DNA of 5,673 nt from Candidatus Bathyarchaeota archaeon (GTDB lineage Archaea; Thermoproteota; Bathyarchaeia; Bathyarchaeales; WUQV01): positions 1 through 5,673 of the forward strand of contig WUQV01000210.1 of the NCBI GenBank assembly GCA_009889585.1, in the 5' to 3' direction. Below, in pieces: positions 1 through 5,049 of this stretch; position 1 is the first letter of the stretch, and the number at the start of each line of letters is the position of its first letter. The position numbers and the translations under genes are program-made. The notes beneath the pieces were generated by a model. The model saw only the letters and a list, made by a program, of their open reading frames with translations. It ran no database searches and was not told where the DNA came from.

Positions 1-542
1 AAAATGAAAGGGAGGAAGTAGAGCTTAAACCCTTGCCTAAGGATTTTTATATAAGGTTGATTGATTACTTTAAGAAGATGTTAGAGGAAATGAGAATGTT
101 AGATAATAGGTCTATGAAGGCTAAGTTAATGAAGAAAGAGTTGGAAAATGCGAAGAAGTTAGTTGAAGGGTTAATGAAGCTTAGATATGAGAAGATCATT
201 AGGTTAACTATGGCTGAAGAGGCGTTAAATGAAGAAGCTTTAACGATGGAGGAGGGGAGCTTTTACAAAAGGGCGATGGAGTTAGCGGAGCTTTATCGAA
301 GCACGTTGAAGAACGTCTTACAAGGGCGCCTTCCTTCGTTCGAGGCTGAATTTAAGAAGGAGAGGCCGAGGAACGTCGTCGTACGATTCATGCAGGACGT
401 GCCGACGATAATCGGCGTTGACATGAAGGCCTACGGCCCGTTTAAAAGCGAGGACGTAGCGACCCTTCCCATTGAAAACGCTAGGGCTTTGATAAAACGA
501 GGCGCCGCCGTAGAAGTGGAGCTTCATGAGGCGAGCGATTAA
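1..542 (+). CDS. gins51: Archaeal GINS complex subunit, Gins51/Gins15 type (5' end outside window)
   Basis: GINS joins MCM helicase and Cdc45/RecJ-like protein in the archaeal replisome (family knowledge). The reading frame is open to the left edge: codons from base 3 read NEREEVELKPLPKDFYIRL, and LKPLPxDFY is the usual N-terminal region of the A domain. The TTG at 33 is therefore probably not the true start; the real start should lie a little upstream, since about 179 codons are visible and the family is about 180-200. A long charged helical A domain comes first (to about base 320). A C-terminal B domain follows, with VVVRFMQDVPTIIGVD, YGPFKSEDVATLP and ENARALIKRGAA. The A-then-B order marks the Gins51 rather than the Gins23 type. 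TAA lies at 540-542. The first half is A+T-rich and the second half G+C-rich. Identification is strong; the exact subtype is slightly less certain. Confidence 0.9.
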   Translation, partial: NEREEVELKPLPKDFYIRLIDYFKKMLEEMRMLDNRSMKAKLMKKELENAKKLVEGLMKLRYEKIIRLTMAEEALNEEALTMEEGSFYKRAMELAELYRSTLKNVLQGRLPSFEAEFKKERPRNVVVRFMQDVPTIIGVDMKAYGPFKSEDVATLPIENARALIKRGAAVEVELHEASD

Positions 543-556
543 AGCGTAAGGAAACG

Positions 557-564
557 GTTAATAC
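557..564 (+). promoter_or_regulatory. Possible TATA box for rpl44e operon
   Basis: The TATA-like stretch GTTAATAC is preceded by purine/A-rich GGAAACG. Its centre is about 33 bases before the rpl44e ATG, so a start site about 26 bases downstream would give a leader of only a few bases. This agrees with the absence of any Shine-Dalgarno sequence before that ATG. Weak by sequence alone; the gene could also be read through from gins51, 51 bases upstream. Confidence 0.35.
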
Positions 565-593
565 TTCATTCGTCGTCCTGTGGGTCGTTAGCG

Positions 594-869
594 ATGAAGG
601 CCCCGAAGGAGGTTGCGACGTATTGCCCGCGTTGTCGAGCCCATAGAGCTCACGCTATCTCATTGTATAAGGCGGGTAAACGTAGGGCGTTAGCGAAAGG
701 CGAACGTCATCATGAAAGGGAGAAAAAGGGCTACGGCGGTCAAAAGTATTCCTTACAACGTGAATTTTCTAAGACTACTAAGAAGCAAACTTTAAAGATT
801 AAGTGTAAAACTTGTGGTTATATTCGTCATAAGGAAGGAATACGCTTAAAGAAATTAGTAATTGAGTAG
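594..869 (+). CDS. rpl44e: Large-subunit ribosomal protein L44e (eL42)
   Basis: L44e is a zinc-binding protein of the archaeal/eukaryotic large ribosomal subunit, near the E site. The 91-residue product has the full family pattern: CPRC at residues 11-14, CKTC at 71-74 (a four-cysteine zinc site), a very basic central loop, the conserved GYGGQ at 46-50, and KIKCKTCGYIR near the end. Length is normal (about 91-95). ATG 594 is the only sensible start and lacks a Shine-Dalgarno sequence, which fits a leaderless first gene. The stop TAG (867-869) abuts the start region of rps27e. Sampled G+C drops from about 60% at the 5' end to about 30% at the 3' end while the protein stays canonical. Confidence 0.97.
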   Translation: MKAPKEVATYCPRCRAHRAHAISLYKAGKRRALAKGERHHEREKKGYGGQKYSLQREFSKTTKKQTLKIKCKTCGYIRHKEGIRLKKLVIE

Positions 870-877
870 TGAGATAT

Positions 878-1075
878 ATGAGTAAATGGGAAGAGCTCAT
901 ACCGAAGCCGAAGAGCAGCTTCTTAAGGGTGAAATGTTCTAGCTGTGGAAATGAACAAGTGATCTTTAGCCATTCTACGAATAAAGTTTATTGCAACGTT
1001 TGTGGGATGACGTTAGCTGAGCCGAGCGGCGGAAAGGCCCTTATTAAGGGCAAGCTTATCGTATCGCTAGGTTAA
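878..1075 (+). CDS. rps27e: Small-subunit ribosomal protein S27e (eS27)
   Basis: S27e is a small zinc-ribbon protein of the archaeal/eukaryotic 30S/40S subunit. From ATG 878 the product is 65 residues: SKWEELIPKPKSSFLRVKC is the standard N-terminus, zinc cysteines are at 20, 23, 39 and 42 (CSSC and CNVC), and AEPSGGKALIKG is the conserved C-terminal strand. A GTG at 869 in the same frame would add MRY and overlap the rpl44e stop by one base. ATG 878 is preferred because its N-terminus matches the usual family length, but the GTG start is possible and would allow tight coupling. The gene sits between rpl44e and aif2a, its usual archaeal place. Confidence 0.95.
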   Translation: MSKWEELIPKPKSSFLRVKCSSCGNEQVIFSHSTNKVYCNVCGMTLAEPSGGKALIKGKLIVSLG

Positions 1076-1077
1076 GC

Positions 1078-1082
1078 GGAGG
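1078..1082 (+). promoter_or_regulatory. Shine-Dalgarno site deciding the TTG start of aif2a
   Basis: GGAGG lies in the short gap after the rps27e stop, seven bases before TTG 1090. There is no in-frame ATG nearby, so this site supports TTG as the real start codon. Confidence 0.75.
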
Positions 1083-1089
1083 AAGGTCG

Positions 1090-1878
1090 TTGAGGAGGAA
1101 AGATGAATGGCCGGAGGTTGATGAGCTAGTTATCGCTACTGTAGAAGAGGTTATTGATCATGGAGCTTATGTCACGCTTGATGAATACGATAAAAGGGGT
1201 TTTCTTCATATCTCCGAGGTCTCATCCTCTTGGGTGAGGAATATTCGCGATTACGTTCGAGAAAGACAAAAGGTTGTGCTAAAGGTTTTAAGGATTAATC
1301 CAGAGATAGGACATGTAGATCTTTCGTTACGAAGGGTGACTAAGCGTGAGAAAATAGAGAAAATGCTTTCATGGAAGATGGAAAGAAGAGCTGAAAGCTT
1401 TTTAAGGAGCGCTGCTGAAAAACTAGGTATGAATTTTAATGATGTTTATGAAGGGGTTGGATTAATTTTGGAGAAGGAATATGGTGGAATTTATGATGGA
1501 TTGGAAAGAGTAGCAAAAGATGGAGTTGAATTATTATTAAGATTGGGTATTAATAAAGATATTGCTTTAGCGATAGAAGATGTTGTTAAAGAGAAAATTA
1601 AACCTCCTACAGTGAAGGTTAAGGGAGTCCTCGAGTTACGATGCTTTAAATCAAATGGAGTTGATGTTATTCGAAATGCATTATTAAGTGCTAAAAAAGC
1701 TGTGAAGTCTAAGACTGTTGAAGTACGATTATATACAATTGCTCCTCCACGTTATAGCGTAGAAGTAATAGCTGATGATTATAAGAGGGCTGAGCATGTA
1801 TTGCAAAAGATTTCAGAAGCTGTATTGGAAAATATAGTAAAAATGGGTGGAATTGGATCATTTAAGAGGGAGAAGTAA
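1090..1878 (+). CDS. aif2a: Translation initiation factor aIF2, alpha subunit
   Basis: The alpha subunit of heterotrimeric aIF2 helps deliver initiator Met-tRNA to the small ribosomal subunit. The 262 residues match the family length and its three-domain layout. An N-terminal S1-type beta-barrel spans about 10-85, with GAYVTLDEYDKRGFLHISEV and a VDLSLRRV strand. A helical middle domain spans about 86-172. A C-terminal alpha/beta domain begins near KPPTVKVKG (171-179) and includes YTIAPPRYSVEV. The phosphorylation loop of eukaryotic eIF2-alpha corresponds roughly to residues 42-50 (SEVSSSWVR); whether it is regulated here cannot be seen. Start is TTG with a good Shine-Dalgarno site. The stop overlaps the nop10 start as TAATG. 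The second half is strongly A+T-rich (27% G+C over 1501-1560). Confidence 0.96.
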   Translation: MRRKDEWPEVDELVIATVEEVIDHGAYVTLDEYDKRGFLHISEVSSSWVRNIRDYVRERQKVVLKVLRINPEIGHVDLSLRRVTKREKIEKMLSWKMERRAESFLRSAAEKLGMNFNDVYEGVGLILEKEYGGIYDGLERVAKDGVELLLRLGINKDIALAIEDVVKEKIKPPTVKVKGVLELRCFKSNGVDVIRNALLSAKKAVKSKTVEVRLYTIAPPRYSVEVIADDYKRAEHVLQKISEAVLENIVKMGGIGSFKREK

Positions 1879-2039
1879 TGGTATGGCTCTTAAGGAAATG
1901 TATAAAATGTGGAGGCTATACATTAAATAAAGATAAATGTGTTCATTGCGGTGGAGAAGTTAAAATACCTCATCCAGCAAAATTTTCGCCGAATGATAAG
2001 TATATTGAGTATAGAGTAGCTTTGAAGGAGGGGGTTTAA
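1878..2039 (+). CDS. nop10: H/ACA ribonucleoprotein protein Nop10
   Basis: Nop10 is a core protein of H/ACA guide ribonucleoproteins. It binds Cbf5, the pseudouridine synthase that modifies rRNA. The 53-codon product starts MVWLLRKCIKCGGYTL and continues with CVHC at residues 21-24. Cysteines 8, 11, 21 and 24 form the archaeal zinc ribbon. The tail PHPAKFSPNDKYIEYRVALK carries the characteristic P-H-P-A-(K/R)-(F/Y)-S-P-x-D-(K/R)-Y motif that contacts Cbf5. The ATG overlaps the aif2a TAA by one base, and the stop TAA (2037-2039) is directly followed by the next ATG, so translation is probably coupled. Below 60 codons, it falls under many gene-calling cut-offs. The aif2a-nop10-PAC2 order is a common archaeal arrangement. 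Confidence 0.96.
   Translation: MVWLLRKCIKCGGYTLNKDKCVHCGGEVKIPHPAKFSPNDKYIEYRVALKEGV
2027..2034 (+). promoter_or_regulatory. Shine-Dalgarno site of the PAC2 gene inside nop10
   Basis: GGAGGGGG overlaps the last codons of nop10 and ends five bases before ATG 2040. The purine run encodes the Glu-Gly tail of Nop10, so one sequence serves both coding and ribosome binding. Confidence 0.7.
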
Positions 2040-2813
2040 ATGAAACGAACGATGATTAAGGAGAAAGAGGATGTTAAGTTAAAGAACTCCATATTAATAG
2101 AAGGATTGCCAGGTCTAGGCATGGTTGGAAAAATTGCTATACAATACCTTGTGAAACAATTGAAAGCGAAGAAATTCGCTTATTTATATTCTCCGCACTT
2201 TCCTTATTACGTATTAGTAAATAAGAAGGGCGGAGTAAGGTTGTTGCATGGCTTTCTTTACTATTGGAAGAATGAATTAGGAGCGAACGATTTGATATTG
2301 CTCACTGGCGATGGTCAAGCTCAAACGATAGAGGGTCAATACGAAGTTGCATATCGTCTGTTGGACTTCGCTAAAGGGAAGGGTTCAAGCTTAGTGGTGA
2401 CGTTAGGGGGGTACGTAGAGGAATCCGAGGGCGCCCCTAAGGTCTTAATAGCATCCACAAGTCGGGAGTTATTAGAGAAGGCCGTGAAGGCTGGCGTTGC
2501 AATAAGCCCCCCCGGTAATCCAATCGTTGGGATGGCCGGCCTCCTAGTCGGCATGGCCCCCTTCAAGGGGATGGAGGCCCTTTGCTTGCTCGGCAGGACG
2601 AAGGGCTACGTGCCGGATCCGAAGGCGGCGAAGGAAGTGCTCGAAGCGCTTTGTAAGCTCTTAAGCTTAAGGGTCGACTTATCGAAGATGGACGTTGAGA
2701 TCGAAAGAGCCGAAAGGATGTTAGATCGGATGAAGCAAATAGCGTACAAGCGAGAGCTTTACTTAGAACGAATGAAACGAGAGGAAAGGGTTAAGATGAG
2801 TTATATCAGCTGA
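2040..2813 (+). CDS. PAC2-family protein (proteasome-assembly-chaperone-like)
   Basis: Members of this archaeal family resemble eukaryotic proteasome assembly chaperone PAC2; archaeal Pba proteins of the same superfamily bind proteasomes, but the role of this member is not established. The 257 residues show the family's signatures. ILIEGLPGLGMVGKIA (18-33) is the N-terminal glycine-rich turn. SPHFPYYVLV follows at 51-60. DLILLTGDGQ (84-93) and TLGGY (121-125) come next. ISPPGNPIVGMAGLLVGMA (155-173) is the most conserved stretch. Residues about 215-253 are highly charged and probably form a coiled coil. The last three residues (Tyr-Ile-Ser) are not a true hydrophobic-Tyr-X proteasome-docking tail, although a Tyr is near the end. 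Start ATG 2040 directly follows the nop10 stop. Codon use changes from A+T-rich to G+C-rich near 2380. Confidence 0.88.
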   Translation: MKRTMIKEKEDVKLKNSILIEGLPGLGMVGKIAIQYLVKQLKAKKFAYLYSPHFPYYVLVNKKGGVRLLHGFLYYWKNELGANDLILLTGDGQAQTIEGQYEVAYRLLDFAKGKGSSLVVTLGGYVEESEGAPKVLIASTSRELLEKAVKAGVAISPPGNPIVGMAGLLVGMAPFKGMEALCLLGRTKGYVPDPKAAKEVLEALCKLLSLRVDLSKMDVEIERAERMLDRMKQIAYKRELYLERMKREERVKMSYIS

Positions 2814-2814
2814 A

Positions 2815-2842
2815 TGATGCGCGGAGCATCACCCTCCTTTTT
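2815..2842 (+). terminator. Hairpin plus T-run ending the informational operon
   Basis: Two bases after the PAC2 stop, TGATGC (2815-2820) and GCATCA (2826-2831) form a perfect 6-bp stem with a 5-base loop. CCCTCC and a run of five Ts (2838-2842) follow. A second possible pairing, CCCTC 2832-2836 with GAGGG 2852-2856, encloses the T-run. The position between convergent genes fits a terminator. Archaeal termination depends mainly on U-runs, so the T-run may matter more than the stem. Confidence 0.55.
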
Positions 2843-2909
2843 AAAGGATTAGAGGGAAGGACGAGCTGATGCGCCATCGTCGAATGCCCCGCTCATCACT
2901 CTAAACGAA

Positions 2910-3635
2910 CTACGTGCGATCGACGTTCTCTTCCATCTCCTTCGCTAACCTTAAGAGCTTCTCAACCGATCCTTCTACGTCCTTAGATTGGGTGACGTAC
3001 CTTCCGACGATTATTATGTCGGCTCCCTTTTTTAAGGCCTCCGAGGCCGTTTCCGGTACGATGCCGCCAGCGATAGCAACGAGGGGCCCCTTGCCCTTAA
3101 ACGCTTCTTTGACCTTCGGTATTAACTCTAAGTTAAGAGCTCTTCCCGTTTCCACGTCGATGGCTCGATGGATTACGACGACATCCGGCAGCTCCTCTAG
3201 CTCCGTTAACTTCCTCAACGGGTCGTCGACGTACATCATGTCGATGAAAGCGTAAACCCCGAGCCTCCTAGCCTCATGTACAAAGCTGTTCAACGTCTCT
3301 ACGCTTGCCAAACCTGAGGCTACGACGGCGTCGGCCTTCTCTTCGTAAGCTATATCCACCTCGACCTTTCCTACGTCTAAGGTCTTCAGATCCGCTACTA
3401 TGAACGCATCCTTTACGATCTCGCGTAGCTCACGAACGACCTTAACGCCGTACTTCTTAAGAAGAGGCGTGCCAACCTCAAGGATTATGCGATCGCTCCT
3501 CGGGATCTGCCGTATTATATTCCTAACTACCTCTAGGCTAGGGATGTCAAGGGCTATCTGAAAGTACGGCGGCCTTTGAAGTCTGAAGCTTGGAATTAAG
3601 CTCACCTCAGAAATATCGTTAGCGTTTGCCTCCAT
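2910..3635 (-). CDS. hps: 3-hexulose-6-phosphate synthase, archaeal Fae-Hps type, stand-alone
   Basis: HPS catalyses formaldehyde + D-ribulose-5-phosphate = D-arabino-3-hexulose-6-phosphate. Many archaea run it backwards to make pentose phosphates. The 241-residue product is a TIM barrel of the OMP-decarboxylase superfamily. It has QIALD (26-30), EVGTPL (53-58), the metal/catalytic motif D82-x-K84-x-x-D87 in VADLKTLDVG, VIHRAID (154-160), AGG (189-191) and the phosphate-binding GRYVT (211-215). These match the HPS half of archaeal bifunctional Fae-Hps proteins, but the formaldehyde-activating (Fae) half is absent: only about 20 unconserved residues precede the barrel. The start overlaps the mer stop as TAATG, supporting coupling. 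A GTG ten codons downstream, embedded in GAGGTGAGC, is an alternative. A related sugar-phosphate lyase activity cannot be excluded. Confidence 0.87.
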   Translation of the reverse strand: MEANANDISEVSLIPSFRLQRPPYFQIALDIPSLEVVRNIIRQIPRSDRIILEVGTPLLKKYGVKVVRELREIVKDAFIVADLKTLDVGKVEVDIAYEEKADAVVASGLASVETLNSFVHEARRLGVYAFIDMMYVDDPLRKLTELEELPDVVVIHRAIDVETGRALNLELIPKVKEAFKGKGPLVAIAGGIVPETASEALKKGADIIIVGRYVTQSKDVEGSVEKLLRLAKEMEENVDRT

Positions 3636-4627
3636 TACTGCGCTTTTAACGTTGGAATTAACTTTTGCGCTATTAACTTAATGGCATCGACCTTCCTCGG
3701 CCCGATCGGCGATCCTATTACGATTTGTGTTACGCCAGCTTTCGTTAAGTCCATGAGCTTTGATAGACATTCCTCAGGCGTCCCAGATATGGAGAACGAC
3801 GATATCATATCGTCCGTCACTAAGGAGAACGCCCTTGTGAAATCGCCTTTAGCTACGGCCTCCTTAACTTCGTTCGCCTCATCCTCGCTTATCTTGTGCC
3901 TCTTTAACACCTCAATGGGGCATCCAGCGATGATGAACGCTACGACCTCGCTAGCCTTCTCCTTCGCCTTCCTTCCATCTACGTCTATCGAGAAGCACGT
4001 GTAAGCCGCTACGTCAACGTCGGCCACATTCCTCCCGATGGAGCTAGTTCCTTTAGAAATATGCCCAACGGCCACCCTCAAGTCATCGGGATGGGAGGCG
4101 TTAACTAGCACGCCATCGCCTATTTTGCCAGCTAGCTCCAACATCCTCGGGCCTTGAGCCCCTACGTAAATGGGAATCCTTCCGACCTTGAAGTTTAACT
4201 TAGCCCCCTTGAAGGAGAATACATCGCCAGTTAGGTCGACTGCCTCGCTGCGCCAAAGCCTCCTTATGGTTTCGACGCTTTCCCTTACGGCGGCGAGGGG
4301 CCTCTCCATGGGCACGTTCAATGATGTTAACGTGATCCTATCGCCAGGGCCTATGCCTAAAACGGCCCTGCCGTTTGAGAGCTCGTTTAAAGTGGCTACG
4401 GCCGAAGCCGTCCAAGCTGGGTTGATGACGTAGGGGTTCGTAACGCCTGGGCCTAACATGGCTCTATCGGTCGAAAGAGCGATAGCGGTAAGGCTCACGT
4501 AGACGTTACGGTTGTTATAATGATCCGTCACCCATATGTAATCGAAGCCTACGTCCTCCGCTAACTTGGCCCATTCGACGATCCTTTGAACGTTGACGTA
4601 AGGGACGAACTCTATGCCAAGCTTCAT
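3635..4627 (-). CDS. mer: 5,10-methylenetetrahydromethanopterin reductase (F420-dependent)
   Basis: Mer is a cytoplasmic bacterial-luciferase-like TIM barrel that reduces methylene-H4MPT to methyl-H4MPT with reduced F420, reversibly. It serves methanogenesis, methyl oxidation or methyl supply for acetyl-CoA synthesis. The 330-residue length matches the family (about 320-350). Motifs in order are DHYNNR (35-40), GPGVTNPY (59-66), GIGPGD (91-96), GAQGP (156-160), DGVLVNASHP (171-180), DVAAYTCFSID (205-215) and the C-terminal GVTQIVIGSPIGP (298-310). These are specific to Mer rather than to other F420-dependent luciferase-like enzymes. ATG 4627 is the first start in its frame. It is probably leaderless or nearly so, given the promoter about 30 bases upstream. 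It is the first gene of a two-gene operon with hps. No other methanogenesis gene is visible, so the pathway direction is open. Confidence 0.93.
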   Translation of the reverse strand: MKLGIEFVPYVNVQRIVEWAKLAEDVGFDYIWVTDHYNNRNVYVSLTAIALSTDRAMLGPGVTNPYVINPAWTASAVATLNELSNGRAVLGIGPGDRITLTSLNVPMERPLAAVRESVETIRRLWRSEAVDLTGDVFSFKGAKLNFKVGRIPIYVGAQGPRMLELAGKIGDGVLVNASHPDDLRVAVGHISKGTSSIGRNVADVDVAAYTCFSIDVDGRKAKEKASEVVAFIIAGCPIEVLKRHKISEDEANEVKEAVAKGDFTRAFSLVTDDMISSFSISGTPEECLSKLMDLTKAGVTQIVIGSPIGPRKVDAIKLIAQKLIPTLKAQ

Positions 4628-4655
4628 CGTTCCATTTGTAAGACCCTCCTAGGAA

Positions 4656-4669
4656 TTATAAGGATTTAC
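4656..4669 (-). promoter_or_regulatory. BRE and TATA box of the mer-hps operon
   Basis: On the minus strand GTAAAT (4669-4664) fits the BRE consensus RNWAAW, followed after CC by TTATAA (4661-4656). A start site about 26 bases on would fall near 4633, leaving a leader of roughly six bases before the mer ATG. The AGGAGG complementary to 4645-4650 would then lie outside the mRNA; it is also 17 bases from the ATG, too far for ordinary use. TTATAA is a palindrome, so it could also act weakly rightward toward the RNA-like element. The BRE favours the mer direction. Confidence 0.6.
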
Positions 4670-4684
4670 GTTTGACGTAGCCAG

Positions 4685-4944
4685 AAAGCTCCCGAATTCA
4701 GCCGCGTAGATTAATGGCGTAACGCTTAGGCGCGTCATAGGCTTTCTTCCCGTCGGCAGCTAAGGGATGCGGCTTAACGTTAGGGTGGAAACAAGGTTCG
4801 CGCCCTATGAGGGTGCCGATAATCCCAAGTCCCTCTTGGAGGGATAGGGATAACGGGGCGATGGCACGCCCTTCGCTCCGAAGGTATGCCATGAAGCATC
4901 GCCAGGGGCGAGAATCTCCCGACTTCAGTCGTGGAGAGCGTCAA
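4685..4944 (+). ncRNA. Structured omegaRNA-like (TnpB guide RNA scaffold) sequence
   Basis: The element interior folds on paper into consecutive helices. 4700-4707 pairs with 4767-4774 (8 bp, one G-U) and encloses 4714-4720 with 4732-4738 (7 bp, two G-U). 4800-4806 pairs with 4810-4816 (7 bp, triloop). ATCCC/GGGAT plus TCCCTC/GAGGGA pair across 4822-4851 with a triloop. GGCG + ATGGCA + CCTTCG pair with CGAAGG + TGCCAT + CGCC across 4857-4903, again with a triloop. The terminal hairpin is 4915-4937. In TnpB systems an omegaRNA spans the tnpB 3' end and the right end, and its guide is the flank after TCAA, here from 4945. That this stretch is transcribed is inferred. The 5' boundary is only a guess, based on a TATA-like TTATAA at 4656-4661. 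Confidence 0.5.
4710..4907 (+). pseudogene. Possible decayed C-terminal tail of tnpB
   Basis: In the frame of base 4710 the sequence reads INGVTLRRVIGFLPVGS, a stop at 4761, a 27-codon open stretch ending KSLLEG, stops at 4845 and 4851, and then a segment containing HEASPGA just before the right-end hairpin. A further in-frame stop lies at 4707. A His/Lys-Glu-Ala-rich ending immediately before the hairpin is typical of archaeal TnpB, and AAxIN near 4704 could echo the NAAxNI motif. No nuclease residues remain. The match is short and from memory of the family, so this is tentative. Confidence 0.3.
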
Positions 4945-4971
4945 GCGCTACGGATGAGGTACGTCAAGCTC

Positions 4972-5001
4972 ACGTCTTAAGGCTGGCAAACGTTTTAAGG
5001 C
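4972..5001. repeat. Tandem 12-mer ACGTYTTAAGGC overlapping the next promoter
   Basis: ACGTCTTAAGGC (4972-4983) and ACGTTTTAAGGC (4990-5001) match at 11 of 12 positions, 18 bases apart. They lie between TGAGGT (4955-4960) and its inverted copy ACCTCA (5002-5007). The second copy contains the best TATA-like sequence for the downstream gene. It may be a duplicated promoter element or an operator pair, or chance. Confidence 0.4.
4985..4998 (+). promoter_or_regulatory. Candidate BRE/TATA for the secreted-protein gene
   Basis: GGCAAAC (4985-4991) resembles a BRE and is followed by GTTTTAA (4992-4998). Initiation about 26 bases later, near 5021, would leave a leader of about 29 bases containing the Shine-Dalgarno site at 5037-5041. 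Confidence 0.4.
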
Positions 5002-5036
5002 ACCTCACCTTGAACGACTTAGCTAAGCTCGTCGGC

Positions 5037-5041
5037 GGGAG
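5037..5041 (+). promoter_or_regulatory. Shine-Dalgarno site supporting the TTG start at 5050
   Basis: GGGAG lies eight bases before TTG 5050. The in-frame stop TAG at 5020-5022 and the absence of another start codon between it and 5050 make TTG 5050 the first available start. Confidence 0.6.
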
Positions 5042-5049
5042 ATAAACGG

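Larger units (their letters stand above)
4670..4944 (+). mobile_element. 275-bp non-autonomous IS200/IS605-family element with both ends
   Basis: Single-strand transposons of this family insert 3' of a tetranucleotide such as TTAC. They carry a short guide tetranucleotide 5' of a hairpin at each end. In the IS608 model the left guide is AAAG, the right guide is GAAT and the right cleavage site is TCAA. Here TTAC lies at 4666-4669, then 15 bases, AAAG at 4685-4688 and a hairpin-like 21-mer at 4689-4709. On the right, GAAT at 4912-4915 is followed by a hairpin at 4916-4936 and TCAA at 4941-4944. The two 21-mers agree at 17 positions. The right hairpin is CTCC-CGAC, loop TTCA, GTCG-(bulged T)-GGAG, the form seen in many archaeal elements. 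The left hairpin is degenerate. No tnpA or intact tnpB is present, so it can move only with help, if at all. Confidence 0.7.

Noticed and set aside
33..35. TTG as the start of the GINS gene
   Set aside because: The frame is open upstream to the window edge and the upstream residues match the conserved N-terminal region, so the gene is cut by the edge.
2805..2813. C-terminal hydrophobic-Tyr-X proteasome-docking tail on the PAC2 protein
   Set aside because: The last three residues are Tyr-Ile-Ser, so Tyr is in the third-last rather than the second-last place.
2805..2899. Box C/D guide RNA on the minus strand
   Set aside because: GTGATGA is a perfect box C, but no box D (CTGA) lies at the usual distance; the nearest candidate would make an RNA of about 95 bases without recognisable D' and C' boxes.
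2914..3255. Plus-strand reading frame of 113 codons
   Set aside because: Antisense shadow of hps, which has clear family motifs; the same applies to frames at 3681-4004 and 4170-4433 (opposite mer), 2336-2566 (opposite the PAC2 gene) and 318-527 (opposite gins51).
4698..4892. 64-codon minus-strand reading frame
   Set aside because: It lies wholly within the hairpin-rich element and resembles no known protein; the stems force similar open frames on both strands.
4690..4940. RNase P RNA or SRP 7S RNA
   Set aside because: The conserved cores of both RNAs are missing, and the ends match IS605-type termini instead.
4945..5049. CRISPR array or tRNA gene in the intergenic region
   Set aside because: There are only two short repeat copies at an 18-base interval, with no spacer-sized units, and no cloverleaf or T-loop sequence.
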